A stretch of DNA of 64,000 nt from Fervidibacter canadensis (GTDB lineage Bacteria > Armatimonadota > Fervidibacteria > Fervidibacterales > Fervidibacteraceae), in contig JBGOEJ010000007.1 in NCBI GenBank assembly GCA_041446545.1, positions 71,332-135,331 of the forward strand. The letters run 5' to 3'. Below, in pieces: positions 33,452-42,498 of the stretch. Made by a program: the position numbers and the translations under genes. The number at the start of each line of letters is the position of its first letter. The first letter of the stretch is position 1. Under the pieces are notes generated by a model. The model had not been told where the DNA came from and searched no databases. It saw only the letters and a program-made list of their open reading frames with translations.

Positions 33452-35095
33452 CTAAGGGGTCGCCGCCTTAGCAGGGGTCGGGATGATGGTAGCAAGTTCC
33501 ACATAGTCGGCGCGGGTTTTCGGCGGCGATTGCCGCCACATAGAACCGCCTGAGACCCGAACGAGCAAGGAAGCACCCCGAACTTCTTCTATCTTCGCCG
33601 GCACTTGCGCCAAAGAGAGGGAGCCATCACCAGCGATAGGATGCACTTCGGTGAACAGTTCATTGGCAGCATTCCTGTAGCGCCCTTGGACATTTAAGCC
33701 AGCAAGAAGGCGGTTAAATCGGAGCGTGTTGCCATTGACTTCAAACCATCGCAGTTGCTCAAAAGGGAAAACAGAAAGGACATTTGGGTCGGCTTGTGTG
33801 AGCCGTTGAAAATCATCGGGGGGCTTGATGACTTGCAAAAACCAACTTTCATCACTTGGGGTGTTGGGGTCGTCACCTGCACGGTAGGCGACACGCATCC
33901 GAGTGCCGACAGGGAGGTTGAAGGCAAGGAGACCGTTTCGGGCGTCAACGATGAGCAGACCGTTTTGATTGTCAATGGGATTGCCCCACTGGGGCGGGGG
34001 CATGAGGGAAAGCACCTGCACCGACGGGAGGTTGTTGGGCAGATAGTTGAAGCCTCCAAAAGTTGTCTGGAAGACGCTGCTTATCTGGGGTTGTTGCTGC
34101 TTTAGCATTGGGTCAGGGTCAAAGGTCGTCCCTGTCTCCACGACCCAATGGTCACCGAGTTGGGGATTGTTGGGGTCGGCAACGAGATAGTCCGCCCGCA
34201 ACTCCTTCAACCGAGGGTCATTGGCAGGCAAATTAGGCGGTCGGGGTGTGGGGTTACCAAAAATCAAAACTCCTTCGGGAAGGAAGCGGAACTCGTTCAC
34301 TTGCAAAGGATTGTTCGGGTTGGGCACAAGGGGAAATTCCTCAGTGACTTCCAAAATTCCGTCCGCGCCAGTGCGCAAAGAGACCTGACCGCTACTGACA
34401 TCGGCAAGGTAAAGTTCTCGCACGACAGGAAGCGATGGGTTGTTCGTCGGTCGGTAAGTGACCCGAAGAACACGCTCGTTCCTTGGGCGCCCCACCGGTG
34501 CGGGCAGGTAGAGCGTGTTCGGTTGGGTGGGGTCAAAGTAAAACACAAAGTCGTTGTTTTGCAGGGCATTTTGGTCGTTGACAGGGGTGTAGCGCACCTC
34601 GCGGTAGACACGAGAAATTGCCGCAGGGACAAAGCGAAGGAGAGCGCGCCACTGGTCAACTCCCGAAGGTTGCGGATCGGGTTGGTTATTGCCGTTGATG
34701 TCTATCCAAACCAATCCAACCCGCTTATTGGGGTCACCTTGGGGCAAACCGTCGTCCAATGGCTCGCCCCAGACGAAGTTGAAGGTGCGACGAACGGTTA
34801 ACAAGTCGGCTGGTTCTAAGAGCACGGGGCGATTGACAATTTGAGGGTCGGTGGGGTCAAAGGGAACGATGGCGAAGGGCATTTTGGCGGGGTCGGTGAG
34901 GAAATCGCTGATGGCTTCGTGGGCGAGTTGGGTGGCTTGCTGGCGCAAACCAGAGCGGCGGATGATGTCCTGCCCACGAGGGAAAAGGGTGACGACAGCC
35001 CAGATGCCCACCGCCAAAATGGCGATGGCAGTGATGACTTCTATCAGGCTGATGCCAAGTCGTCTAACTGTCAGCGCTCCGACATGAGCGACCAT
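33452..35095 (-). CDS. PilV-like minor pseudopilin
   Basis: 547 residues, the first gene of the minus-strand pseudopilin run. Prepilin motif RRLGISLIEVITAIAILAVG, cleaved after G; this fits PilV/GspI-type proteins, which also carry a conserved Glu at +5. The large C-terminal part is rich in Pro/Asn and predicted beta-structure, with no family I recognise. The ATG at 35095 has GGAGGCGAAGGG upstream; the longer open frame to 35191 is not supported. The stop is 15 bases before the next pseudopilin start. Confidence 0.78.
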   Translation of the reverse strand: MVAHVGALTVRRLGISLIEVITAIAILAVGIWAVVTLFPRGQDIIRRSGLRQQATQLAHEAISDFLTDPAKMPFAIVPFDPTDPQIVNRPVLLEPADLLTVRRTFNFVWGEPLDDGLPQGDPNKRVGLVWIDINGNNQPDPQPSGVDQWRALLRFVPAAISRVYREVRYTPVNDQNALQNNDFVFYFDPTQPNTLYLPAPVGRPRNERVLRVTYRPTNNPSLPVVRELYLADVSSGQVSLRTGADGILEVTEEFPLVPNPNNPLQVNEFRFLPEGVLIFGNPTPRPPNLPANDPRLKELRADYLVADPNNPQLGDHWVVETGTTFDPDPMLKQQQPQISSVFQTTFGGFNYLPNNLPSVQVLSLMPPPQWGNPIDNQNGLLIVDARNGLLAFNLPVGTRMRVAYRAGDDPNTPSDESWFLQVIKPPDDFQRLTQADPNVLSVFPFEQLRWFEVNGNTLRFNRLLAGLNVQGRYRNAANELFTEVHPIAGDGSLSLAQVPAKIEEVRGASLLVRVSGGSMWRQSPPKTRADYVELATIIPTPAKAATP

Positions 35096-35170
35096 CGTTG
35101 CCCTTCGCCTCCGTGTCGCTTTTATGCCACACTCCTCACAGGCTTTACAGGACGAGCATGAAAGCCTATC

Positions 35171-35184
35171 GCGGCTAAAGCCGC
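35171..35184. repeat. Palindrome GCGGCTAAAGCCGC
   Basis: Member of the small palindrome family, lying in the divergent region between the pseudopilin operon and argD. Confidence 0.65.
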
Positions 35185-35253
35185 TTGACATCTACGATAG
35201 TGCTCTGCCGCACACTTTTTAGCGCATCCAAACGATGAAAGGGGGCAGCAAGA

Positions 35254-36450
35254 ATGCACCTGACGGAAGTGGAGCGGTTGGCACAGGAAGCGTTGATGCC
35301 CAATTATGCGCGACTGCCCGTCGCTTTCGTGCGGGGCTATGGGACGAGGCTTTGGGACACGGAGGGCAAGGAGTATCTGGACTTTTTGGCAGGCATCGCC
35401 GTTTGCGGCGCCAGTCATTGCCACCCCCGATTGGTCGCCGCCCTCCAGCATCAAGCGGTGATGCTTTGGCACACCAGCAACCTTTTTCACAACCCGCTGC
35501 AGGCGCAATTGGCAAACCGATTGAAGGAGTTGAGCGGAGGCTATCGTTGCTTCTTCTGCAACAGTGGGGCGGAAGCCAACGAGGCGGCATTGAAACTGGC
35601 TCGCAAAATTGGGCGGGAAAAGTTGGGCGGTAAGTGGAGGTTCGTCGCCGCCGAAAACAGTTTTCACGGGCGCACTTTCGGGGCGCTCTCGGTGACAGGT
35701 CAGCCCAAGTATCATCACGGCTTTGAGCCTTTAGTGCCTGGCGTTCGCTTTGTTCCCTTTGGCGATTTTGAGGCACTGGCGGAAGCGATCACTGACGAAG
35801 TTTGCGCCGTCTTCCTTGAGCCCATCCAAGGCGAAAGTGGCGTCCGCGTCCCGCCTGACGATTACTTGCCGAAGGTCGCCCAATTGTGTCGGGAGCGGGG
35901 TATTTTGCTCATCTTGGATGAGGTGCAAACAGGCATGGGGCGGACGGGCAAATTATTCGCCTTTCAGCACTACGGCATTGAGCCTGACATCTTCACGCTG
36001 GCGAAAAGCCTCGCCGGTGGTTTCCCAATAGGGGCGATGTTGGCGAAACCTGAGTGGGCGGAGTTTTTGCAACCTGGCACTCATGCCTCCACCTTCGGCG
36101 GCAACTATTTGGCGTGTGCAGTGGCGCTGGCATTTTTGGACTTGCTGGATGAAGAGGGGTTGATAGACAATGCCCGACGCATGGGCGATTCCTTGATGGC
36201 GAAGTTGCGGCAACTGGATGCGCCCATCAAGGAAGTGCGGGGCAAGGGGCTGATGGTGGCGTTGGAGTTCACCGAACCCATCGCCGCCAAAGTGCGGGAT
36301 GCCTGCCTTGCTGCCGAGCCTGTCGGATTGGTCGTCAACGCCGTCGGCGATTTCATCCTGCGCTTCCTTCCGCCCTTGACAGTGACTGCCGAGGAAATTG
36401 ACCAAGCGGTGGACATCTTGCAACGCGCCATCGCTTCGGTGTGGGCATAG
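35254..36450 (+). CDS. argD: Acetylornithine aminotransferase
   Basis: PLP enzyme of arginine synthesis, interconverting N-acetylornithine + 2-oxoglutarate and N-acetylglutamate semialdehyde + glutamate. 398 residues, standard. Motifs: FCNSGAEANEAALKLAR, SFHGRTFGALSVTGQ, LILDEVQTGMGRTGKLFAF and the PLP-lysine region TLAKSLAGGFPIGAM. The start follows AAAGGGGGCAGCAAG. It is a class-III aminotransferase, so a role on ornithine or succinyldiaminopimelate is also possible; the length and motifs favour ArgD. No other arg genes are in view. Confidence 0.9.
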   Translation: MHLTEVERLAQEALMPNYARLPVAFVRGYGTRLWDTEGKEYLDFLAGIAVCGASHCHPRLVAALQHQAVMLWHTSNLFHNPLQAQLANRLKELSGGYRCFFCNSGAEANEAALKLARKIGREKLGGKWRFVAAENSFHGRTFGALSVTGQPKYHHGFEPLVPGVRFVPFGDFEALAEAITDEVCAVFLEPIQGESGVRVPPDDYLPKVAQLCRERGILLILDEVQTGMGRTGKLFAFQHYGIEPDIFTLAKSLAGGFPIGAMLAKPEWAEFLQPGTHASTFGGNYLACAVALAFLDLLDEEGLIDNARRMGDSLMAKLRQLDAPIKEVRGKGLMVALEFTEPIAAKVRDACLAAEPVGLVVNAVGDFILRFLPPLTVTAEEIDQAVDILQRAIASVWA

Positions 36451-36529
36451 CCTTTTGCTGCCATCCGACTTGTTTGCGTCTAAGGGATATGGCAGCAAAG
36501 CGCAAAATCCCACATGGAGGTGTTAGGCG

Positions 36530-37219
36530 ATGGTGCGACGATGGATGGCAGTCAGCCTGTTGACGATGGCGTTGCTCCTTCCGGCGATGGCGCAACCGCC
36601 AGCGGGTCGTCCTGGCGGTCCTTTTGGCGGGCGCTTTGGCGGACCGATGTTGATGCTGGGTCTGTTGCGCAACCAACAAGTGCAGCAAGAGTTGAAGTTG
36701 ACCGACCAGCAAAAGCAGCAAATAGAGCAATTGGGCGAGCAGTGGCGGGAAAAGATGCGGGGGCTGCGAGATTTGCCTCCCGAAGAGTGGCGGCAGAAAG
36801 TGCAAGGGATGCGAGCGGAGTTGGAGAAACAACTCTCCCAAATCCTGAACGAGCAGCAGATGAAGCGGCTAAAGCAAATCGCCCTGCAAGTGGAAGGCTA
36901 TGCGGCGTTGGAGCGTCCTGAAGTCGCCGAGCGAGTGGGCTTGACAAAAGAGCAGCGGCAAAAAATTCGGGACATCCTTCGGCAAGCCGCCGAGAAGCGC
37001 CGCGAGGCGTTCCAGCAGGGGCGGAGCGACCGACAGGCTGCCTTCCAACGGATGCGGGAAATCCGTCAATGGGTAGATGGCGAGATTGAGAAGTTGCTGA
37101 CGCCCGAACAAAAGAAGAAGTGGCAGGAGTTAATCGGGGAGCCCTTCAAGTTTGAGGGCGGTTTCGGTGGCTTTGGGGGCGTCCGCCAACGCCCCCAACG
37201 GCAACGCGCTCGGACTTGA
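36530..37219 (+). CDS. Spy/CpxP-like periplasmic protein
   Basis: 229 residues with a signal peptide (MAVSLLTMALLLPAMA). Three LTxxQ-type motifs, LTDQQKQQIEQL, LTKEQRQKIRDIL and LTPEQKKKWQEL, on long charged helices are typical of the Spy/CpxP fold, whose members bind unfolded proteins or sense envelope stress. A Gly/Phe/Arg-rich tail (GGFGGFGGVRQRP) mirrors a Gly-rich N-terminus of the mature protein. GGAGGTGTTAGGCG precedes the start. Exact role unknown. Confidence 0.75.
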   Translation: MVRRWMAVSLLTMALLLPAMAQPPAGRPGGPFGGRFGGPMLMLGLLRNQQVQQELKLTDQQKQQIEQLGEQWREKMRGLRDLPPEEWRQKVQGMRAELEKQLSQILNEQQMKRLKQIALQVEGYAALERPEVAERVGLTKEQRQKIRDILRQAAEKRREAFQQGRSDRQAAFQRMREIRQWVDGEIEKLLTPEQKKKWQELIGEPFKFEGGFGGFGGVRQRPQRQRART

Positions 37220-37266
37220 CCATTAGGGTTGTGGCTTTGAACTTTTCGGCGGGATTGCCGCCGAAC

Positions 37267-37302
37267 GAAAGAAGGGGCGCAAGTTGTTGCGCCCCTTCTT
37301 TC
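37267..37302. terminator. Bidirectional intrinsic terminator
   Basis: A 16-bp perfect stem GAAAGAAGGGGCGCAA / TTGCGCCCCTTCTTTC around a GTTG loop, lying between convergent genes. The A-rich 5' and T-rich 3' arms give U-tracts in both directions, so it can end both the Spy-like and the inositol-phosphatase transcripts. Confidence 0.9.
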
Positions 37303-37315
37303 CCTTTTGAGGCTT

Positions 37316-38068
37316 TCAAAAGCGAACGCCTTCTCGGATGCGCGGGATAAACTGGCGTGGGGCGACGAGGAGGTGGGGCAAGGACTCCCGCGTCAAGGGC
37401 AACTTGGTCATCGGCTCTCCCGTGCGCAATTGAACGACTTCCGCCCCCGCTTCTTTGGCAATAACCCAGCCGGCGGCGATGTCCCAAACGCGGTTGTCCG
37501 TCAGGATACCGCCGATGAAGGAGCCTTTGGCGACAAAGGTGAAGCAAGCGACGGCGGTGCCGAGACTGCGGACTTTGCAAGGCAATTGCACTTGCATCCG
37601 CTTGACGCTGAGGGTGCTCAGCCCTAACAAATCGTCGCGTCGGATGTCGTCGTCGGTGCGGGCACGGATAGGGTTGCCGTTCAAACATGCACCTTTCCCT
37701 TGTTGCGCCGCATAAAGTTCGCCAAAAGCGGGGTAGTAAACGGCACCGAGAATCGGTGTCCCTTCTTCCACCAGCCCGACGCAAACTGCCCAAATGGGCA
37801 CGCCCGCCACAAAATTCGCCGTCCCGTCAATAGGGTCAACGACCCAAGCGACACTCTTTTCTACGCCCTGCTCCACTTCTTCGCCCAAAACTTCCACGCC
37901 GGGAAAGTGCTTTCCCAGTTCCGAGCGCAAAAAATCTTCCACGGCTTTGTCGGCTTCCGTGACGAAGGAGCGGTCGGGTTTTTCCGACGGGACGACGCGC
38001 CCGTAGAAAGAGAGCGCCAATTCGCCCGCTTGACGAACGATGGCGATCAAAGCGTCCAACTCGGTCAA
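37316..38068 (-). CDS. Inositol monophosphatase family protein
   Basis: 250-residue Mg2+/Li+-sensitive phosphatase family member. Metal ligands: LGEEVEQ (GEE), WVVDPIDGTANF (DPIDGT) and RVWDIAAGWVIAKEAGA. Substrate could be inositol-1-phosphate, fructose-1,6-bisphosphate or a nucleotide 3'-phosphate; motifs alone cannot decide. It starts with TTG at 38068, preceded by GGAGGTGAGCGAGG, and overlaps the upstream methyltransferase stop by 4 bases (TTGA), indicating translational coupling. Confidence 0.9.
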   Translation of the reverse strand: MTELDALIAIVRQAGELALSFYGRVVPSEKPDRSFVTEADKAVEDFLRSELGKHFPGVEVLGEEVEQGVEKSVAWVVDPIDGTANFVAGVPIWAVCVGLVEEGTPILGAVYYPAFGELYAAQQGKGACLNGNPIRARTDDDIRRDDLLGLSTLSVKRMQVQLPCKVRSLGTAVACFTFVAKGSFIGGILTDNRVWDIAAGWVIAKEAGAEVVQLRTGEPMTKLPLTRESLPHLLVAPRQFIPRIREGVRF

Positions 38069-39270
38069 CCTCGCTCACCTCCAGCATCTGTCCTTCGGGT
38101 GCAGACGAGGATTTCAGCGGGCAAATCACCGTGCAGGACTTCATAGCGTTGGCGGATGCGAAAACCTGCCACTTCCGTCAACGGCTCAATCCATTCGGGA
38201 TGATGGGTGATGACGACGAGGCGTCCGTCCTCACCGAGGACGGCATCGGCAGCGATGACCAAAGCCCGATGGGCATCCCGCGCCTTGCGGGGCGAGCCGC
38301 TGCGGACACCGAAGGGTGGGTTGGTGATGACCACTTGCACTTCACCCTTGCGAAAGACTTGGGGCAAAGCGGCGACTTCCATCACCTGCCATCGGATCGT
38401 GTCGGCGACCAATGCCCGTTCGGCATTTTGCTGAGCGCCGAAAAGGTGGCGGGGCGAAATATCCGAGCCAAAAAGGCGCGCTTGAACCGACCAGTCGGCA
38501 ACGGTGTCCCATTGCCACATCACTTCGTCAAAATCCACGCCGCTAAAGAAAGGCAGTTGACGGAAAGCGAAGTTTTCTTTGCGGAAAAAGCCTGCGGGGA
38601 CTTTGCGCGCCATCAGGGCTGCTTCCAACACAATCGTCCCGCCCCCACACATCGGGTCTACGAGTTGCTCGTGAGGTTGCCAACCCGATGCCATCACCAT
38701 CGCTGCCGCAAGAGTAGCGTTGATGGCGGCAGGGTGGTCATAGACGCGATAGCCCCGCCGATGCATCGCTTCTTCTCCGACGAAATCAATCCCGATAACG
38801 CATCGCTCCCCCGTCACATCCACGCGGAGGAGGACATCGGGATGGACGAGGCGAACTTTTTGGCGGCGACCCGTTTGGGCAAGGAGGCGGTCAATGACGG
38901 CTTGACCGCCCGTGCGTTCAATGTCGGGCGATTGGTAAGCGTGGCGTCCGTTGCGGGTGGAGCGGACGCAAAAGGTCGCTTCCGAGGGCAGCCACTCCGC
39001 CCAATCCACGCCGTAGACAAGGTCGTAAATGTCCTGCAAACCTTCAACGGTTCGGCGGACTTGCCCTTCCGCCAAAACGAGCAAACTGCGAAAAATGGTG
39101 CGGGCTTGGTAGCACACCCGCGCCAATGTCATCGGCTCGTCCACCATCGCCCAAACCCAACCGTCCAAGCCAAAAAGGCGCAGGCGGGCTTCTACACCCA
39201 GCATCGCCAACTCTTGCACCACTAGGTCTTCCACGCCACGCGGCGTCGTGAACAACACTTTGTGCGGCAT
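38065..39270 (-). CDS. THUMP-domain RNA methyltransferase
   Basis: 401 residues. The N-terminus (MPHKVLFTTPRGVEDLVVQEL) and following ~150 residues match a THUMP RNA-binding domain. The C-terminal Rossmann methyltransferase has HPAAINATLAAAMV, LVDPMCGGGTIVLEAALMA (SAM loop) and VQVVITNPPFGVRSG (NPPF catalytic motif for N2-guanine). This is the RlmL/TrmN/Trm14 branch; the target may be G2445-type rRNA or G6 of tRNA. I start it at the ATG at 39270 since the conserved domain begins there; no strong SD is seen. Confidence 0.88.
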   Translation of the reverse strand: MPHKVLFTTPRGVEDLVVQELAMLGVEARLRLFGLDGWVWAMVDEPMTLARVCYQARTIFRSLLVLAEGQVRRTVEGLQDIYDLVYGVDWAEWLPSEATFCVRSTRNGRHAYQSPDIERTGGQAVIDRLLAQTGRRQKVRLVHPDVLLRVDVTGERCVIGIDFVGEEAMHRRGYRVYDHPAAINATLAAAMVMASGWQPHEQLVDPMCGGGTIVLEAALMARKVPAGFFRKENFAFRQLPFFSGVDFDEVMWQWDTVADWSVQARLFGSDISPRHLFGAQQNAERALVADTIRWQVMEVAALPQVFRKGEVQVVITNPPFGVRSGSPRKARDAHRALVIAADAVLGEDGRLVVITHHPEWIEPLTEVAGFRIRQRYEVLHGDLPAEILVCTRRTDAGGERG

Positions 39271-39429
39271 GAAAGTTCGCCACTGCCTTTCTGTCTGGAA
39301 TGAGTGGCAAGCAAATAGAGTTTGCCATTCGCCCCTTGCGCCTGCCGAGCGCAACGCACCGCAAAATTAGTCCCGATTTTTCGCAGGGCATGAAAAGGGA
39401 TTGACGGTGCATCAAAGTGGGGTGACTTC

Positions 39430-40218
39430 ATGCCGACTTGGCTGACGACGGTTTTCGCTTTCCTGTTCGGGGCAGCCGTCGGCAGTTTCGTCAATGTGTG
39501 CATTTATCGGCTGCCTCGCCGTTTGTCTCTCTTGCAGCCGCCGTCCCATTGCCCTCACTGCGGGACTTCCTTGAGGGCAGGGGATTTAGTGCCGTTGCTC
39601 AGTTACCTTTGGCTGCTGGGCAAATGCCGCTATTGCAAGACGCCCATCAGCCCGCGCTATTTCGTCGTGGAACTTCTCACGGCGCTTTTGTTTGTCGCCG
39701 CTGCCCATCGCTATGGGGCAAGCGTTGGGGCGGCGTTGGTGGCGCTCTCGTTGGCGGCGTTGGTGGTCATTGCCGTCGTGGACTGGGAGTTTTTCCTTGT
39801 GCCCGATGAAGCCGTTTGGGCATTAGGCGTGTTGGGAGGCATCCGTTGTTTTTGGGCGGACGAACCGCTGCGGGCGTTGATGGTGGGTTTCGGCGGGGCA
39901 TTGGTGGGGGCGTTGACGATTTGGCTCATTGGCACCCTTGGACGATGGCTTTTTCGGCGGGAAGCGATGGGGTTTGGCGATGTCAAAATTGCTGCCGCCG
40001 TCGGGATGCATTTGGGGCTGACTTGGGCGTTATTGCCCTTTTTCCTGCTGAGCGTTTTTGTCGGTGCCGTTTTGGGCGTGGGGTTGGCGCTCCTTCAGCG
40101 ACGGGCTTTAACGGGCTACATGCCTTTTGGTCCCGCTTTGGCGATGGCGGCGGGTGCTTTGTTGCTTTACCCGCACGAAATCACCGAGTTCGTCTTGCGC
40201 ATTTATGCCTTGCGATGA
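39430..40218 (+). CDS. pilD: Prepilin peptidase / leader peptidase
   Basis: 262-residue membrane aspartyl protease that cuts type III prepilin leaders and N-methylates the new N-terminus. Zinc-binding CxxC pairs (HCPHCGTSL; KCRYCKTPIS) lie in the cytoplasmic loop. Catalytic aspartates are in VVDWEFFLVPDE and AMGFGDVKIAAAVG. Seven or eight hydrophobic segments are apparent. GGGGTGACTTC precedes the start. It is the likely processor of the pseudopilins at 31.4-35.1 and 53.6-54.5 kb. Confidence 0.95.
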   Translation: MPTWLTTVFAFLFGAAVGSFVNVCIYRLPRRLSLLQPPSHCPHCGTSLRAGDLVPLLSYLWLLGKCRYCKTPISPRYFVVELLTALLFVAAAHRYGASVGAALVALSLAALVVIAVVDWEFFLVPDEAVWALGVLGGIRCFWADEPLRALMVGFGGALVGALTIWLIGTLGRWLFRREAMGFGDVKIAAAVGMHLGLTWALLPFFLLSVFVGAVLGVGLALLQRRALTGYMPFGPALAMAAGALLLYPHEITEFVLRIYALR

Positions 40219-40232
40219 AACTTTGCGTCGGA

Positions 40233-40247
40233 GCGGCTATCAGCCGC
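40233..40247. repeat. Palindrome GCGGCTATCAGCCGC
   Basis: Perfect 7-base arms around one base, 15 bases after pilD, the clearest copy of the small palindrome family. Confidence 0.8.
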
Positions 40248-40286
40248 AACAAAAAGCCAAATCACCGATGGAAGGAAGGCAGGGCG

Positions 40287-41027
40287 ATGACGGGAGTTTT
40301 AGACCGCCAAGCCGTTTTCACCTTCGGCTATCACTGGATCGCCGACGAAGAGGAAGCCGCCGAGCAAATTGAATTTGCCCGTCGGCTCCTTTACTTGCCC
40401 GTCGGTTCACTGGTGCTAATGCCCTTTTGCGGGGCAGGTTGGCACGCTCACGAGTTAGCGATGTGGGGCTATCAAGTCGTCGGCACAGACCCGTGCCCTA
40501 AGTTGGTGGAGGAAGCGTTGGAACGCAACCATAAGATGGGTGTCTCGGTGATGTTTGCCGTTGCCGAAGCGCCTTTGCCTTTCCGTGAGGCATCCTTTGA
40601 CGCCGCAATGATTTTGGGGACGCGCTTTGGCTTGACAGGGAGTGAGCGGGACGACCGGCGTTGGCTGGCGGAGTTGGCGCGGGTGCTCAAACCCAACGGT
40701 CGGCTCGTCCTTGAGTTGCCTCATCGGGATGGCATCGTCCGAAATTGGCAGGAGCGCACTTGGGAACGATTGCCCGATGACGCCCCTTGCCTGATCGTCC
40801 GCGAGTGGGATGCCTTGACGGGACGGATGCTGGAAGAGTGGACGGTGATGGATGCCGACGGGCAAACCCTCCGCTTCGCTTTCACCTGCCGCATCTACAC
40901 GCCGACGGAGTTGGCGGCGTTGCTGCAAACTCACGGCTTTGAGATGACCAACGCCTTCGGGACTTTCCTCGGCGCCGAATTAGCCCTGCACCACCGACGG
41001 ATGATTATCCAAGCCATCCGCCAATAA
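40287..41027 (+). CDS. Class I SAM-dependent methyltransferase
   Basis: 246 residues. SAM-binding motif I, LVLMPFCGAGWHAHELAMWG, then VVGTDPCP with the acidic ribose ligand, FDAAMILGTRFGLTG, and ELARVLKPNGRLVLELPHRDG (UbiE/Methyltransf_11 type). Substrate unknown. The start at 40287 follows GGAAGGCAGGGCG; the open frame continues upstream but there it overlaps pilD and the palindrome, so I reject it. Confidence 0.82.
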   Translation: MTGVLDRQAVFTFGYHWIADEEEAAEQIEFARRLLYLPVGSLVLMPFCGAGWHAHELAMWGYQVVGTDPCPKLVEEALERNHKMGVSVMFAVAEAPLPFREASFDAAMILGTRFGLTGSERDDRRWLAELARVLKPNGRLVLELPHRDGIVRNWQERTWERLPDDAPCLIVREWDALTGRMLEEWTVMDADGQTLRFAFTCRIYTPTELAALLQTHGFEMTNAFGTFLGAELALHHRRMIIQAIRQ

Positions 41028-41036
41028 CTTTGCCCC

Positions 41037-42182
41037 TCAATCGCCCTTGCGCTCCCAAAGGGCAATCGTGTCGGCGAGATGCAAGACAGCAAGATAACGC
41101 CCATCAGGTGAGAAAGCGAAATCCCTCGCAGAGCGACCGAAACGGGGCAACTTGGCGACCATTTTCCCGTCCCTAAGCCGTCGCACCACTGCTTGCGTCG
41201 GCGAGGCAGACAAGTGTTGTCGCCTCATCAACTTTTCAACAACGAAGTGCTCCAACCGCCACCATAAGCCATCCCAACCGCTTGTGTCAGGCTCGGAAAG
41301 TGCCACCATTGAAAGGTCAGGGGCAAAGGCAGCAGAGGGGGAGAGATTTTCGTAGAACGGTGTCAATGGCGTTGAACGCACCAAACGCCAATCGCTCGCC
41401 TGCCAGATAGAGACACCATATCGCATGGGAGCAATCGGCAACTTCATTCGCAGTAACCGCCAAAGGCAGGCAAGGCGTTGCCCGTCTTTAGAGAAGGCAG
41501 CAGCCCAAAAGGGTTGCATAGGTTGGCGGAATTGCCGAACGAGACGACCGTTGGCATCGTAAAGGCTCACAGAACCATCAATTAGGAGAGCCGCCAACCA
41601 CCGACCGTCGGGAGAAAAAGCGATTTCTTTGGCTTGGATGTTGGTCGGCATCTTTTTGCCGTCGTCAACCCGAACGAACCAAAGTCGGAAATCATGAACA
41701 ACCGCCAGTCGCCCATCGGGAGCAAAAGTAACAGTGGGCGCCAACACCCATTTGCCCATCGTGATTGTTTGTAGCCTGCGACCATCGGCGACGCGGAAGA
41801 TAGTGACCTTACTTAACCCTTGCTCCCTGTAGCCGACCGCCAAAAGGCGACCGTCGGGAGAAAAGCCCAGTCGAGGAATACTGATGACCATCGGCTGAAC
41901 TTGCTGGCTAACGGAAAACACCTTTGGGTTGGTTTGGGTTTGGGGCACTTGCCACAACTGCACCGTCAGCGTTGATTGACCTCGTTGGAAGTTCAAGACC
42001 AACGCCGCCAGCCAATCACCTTTCGGCGAAAAGGCGATGCCGTCTGCCACAACGCCCTGAACCTTCCCTCGTGCCCGCAAGACAAAGGGCATGGGTTGAG
42101 GGCGAAAGAGCCACCAAACCCACAAACCCACGACGAGGACAAAGACAACGAGCGCGAGGCGATTGAGCCACTTCTCCTTCAC
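41037..42182 (-). CDS. Membrane-anchored WD40-like beta-propeller protein
   Basis: 381 residues. One N-terminal transmembrane segment (LALVVFVLVVGLWVWWLF) anchors a periplasmic or external propeller made of WD40-like blades: GIAFSPKGDWLAALVLN, RLGFSPDGRLLAVGYRE, EIAFSPDGRWLAALLIDGS, DFAFSPDGRYLAVLHLADT. The GTG at 42182 is favoured by GGAGGG seven bases upstream. It is convergent with the SAM methyltransferase, with 9 bases between stops. Partner unknown. Confidence 0.78.
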   Translation of the reverse strand: MKEKWLNRLALVVFVLVVGLWVWWLFRPQPMPFVLRARGKVQGVVADGIAFSPKGDWLAALVLNFQRGQSTLTVQLWQVPQTQTNPKVFSVSQQVQPMVISIPRLGFSPDGRLLAVGYREQGLSKVTIFRVADGRRLQTITMGKWVLAPTVTFAPDGRLAVVHDFRLWFVRVDDGKKMPTNIQAKEIAFSPDGRWLAALLIDGSVSLYDANGRLVRQFRQPMQPFWAAAFSKDGQRLACLWRLLRMKLPIAPMRYGVSIWQASDWRLVRSTPLTPFYENLSPSAAFAPDLSMVALSEPDTSGWDGLWWRLEHFVVEKLMRRQHLSASPTQAVVRRLRDGKMVAKLPRFGRSARDFAFSPDGRYLAVLHLADTIALWERKGD

Positions 42183-42202
42183 CGCCCATCCCTCCAACGG
42201 CA

Positions 42203-42223
42203 GCGACTGGCGATTAGCGACTG
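42203..42223 (+). repeat. GCGACTG/GCGATTA heptamer array
   Basis: Three perfect 7-base units upstream of the WD40 gene; related degenerate units (GGCAGCGAATATCGGCTGGCAATTCG) continue to about 42258. The rest of 42224-42344 holds no gene. Confidence 0.75.
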
Positions 42224-42344
42224 GTTCAACGGCAGCGAATATCGGCTGGCAATTCGTTTGTTGGAGCGGCTCTCAACTGCGACCAAATCAACCAACGGCG
42301 CTATCAAGGGTAACTTGTTGCTCTTTGCCGTTCACCATCGGCTA

Positions 42345-42480
42345 TGAGGGTGTTCGGAAATTGAGCCCAATGGGAGGGCGAAGTGACTGGTGATCCTCAT
42401 TCCTCCGACCTGCCCATCTTACGACTTGCTGATATGTTCGGCTCGGCAGGAGCCTCGCCCTCCCTTTTCAAGCACCCTCA
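42345..42480 (+). mobile_element. MITE-like element, copy A, with 7-bp target duplication
   Basis: 136 bases bounded by TGAGGGTG and CACCCTCA. The terminal inverted repeats are GAGGGTGTTCGGAAA and, on the other strand, GAGGGTGCTTGAAAA, with GGGAGGGCGA repeated just inside both ends. No coding capacity. Both flanks read TCGGCTA directly against the element, so a 7-bp target duplication is visible. The target is a heptamer-type repeat (TTCACCA TCGGCTA TTCACCA TTGGCTA). Copy B (54602-54760) is the inverted version with a 23-base internal insertion. Confidence 0.8.
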
Positions 42481-42498
42481 TCGGCTATTCACCATTGG

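Noticed and set aside
39816..40286. N-terminal extension of the SAM methyltransferase frame
   Set aside because: This stretch is another frame of pilD and then the palindrome repeat; a good SD and ATG occur at 40287.
42224..42344. Small plus-strand frames upstream of the MITE copy A
   Set aside because: They consist of heptamer repeat units and have no SD.
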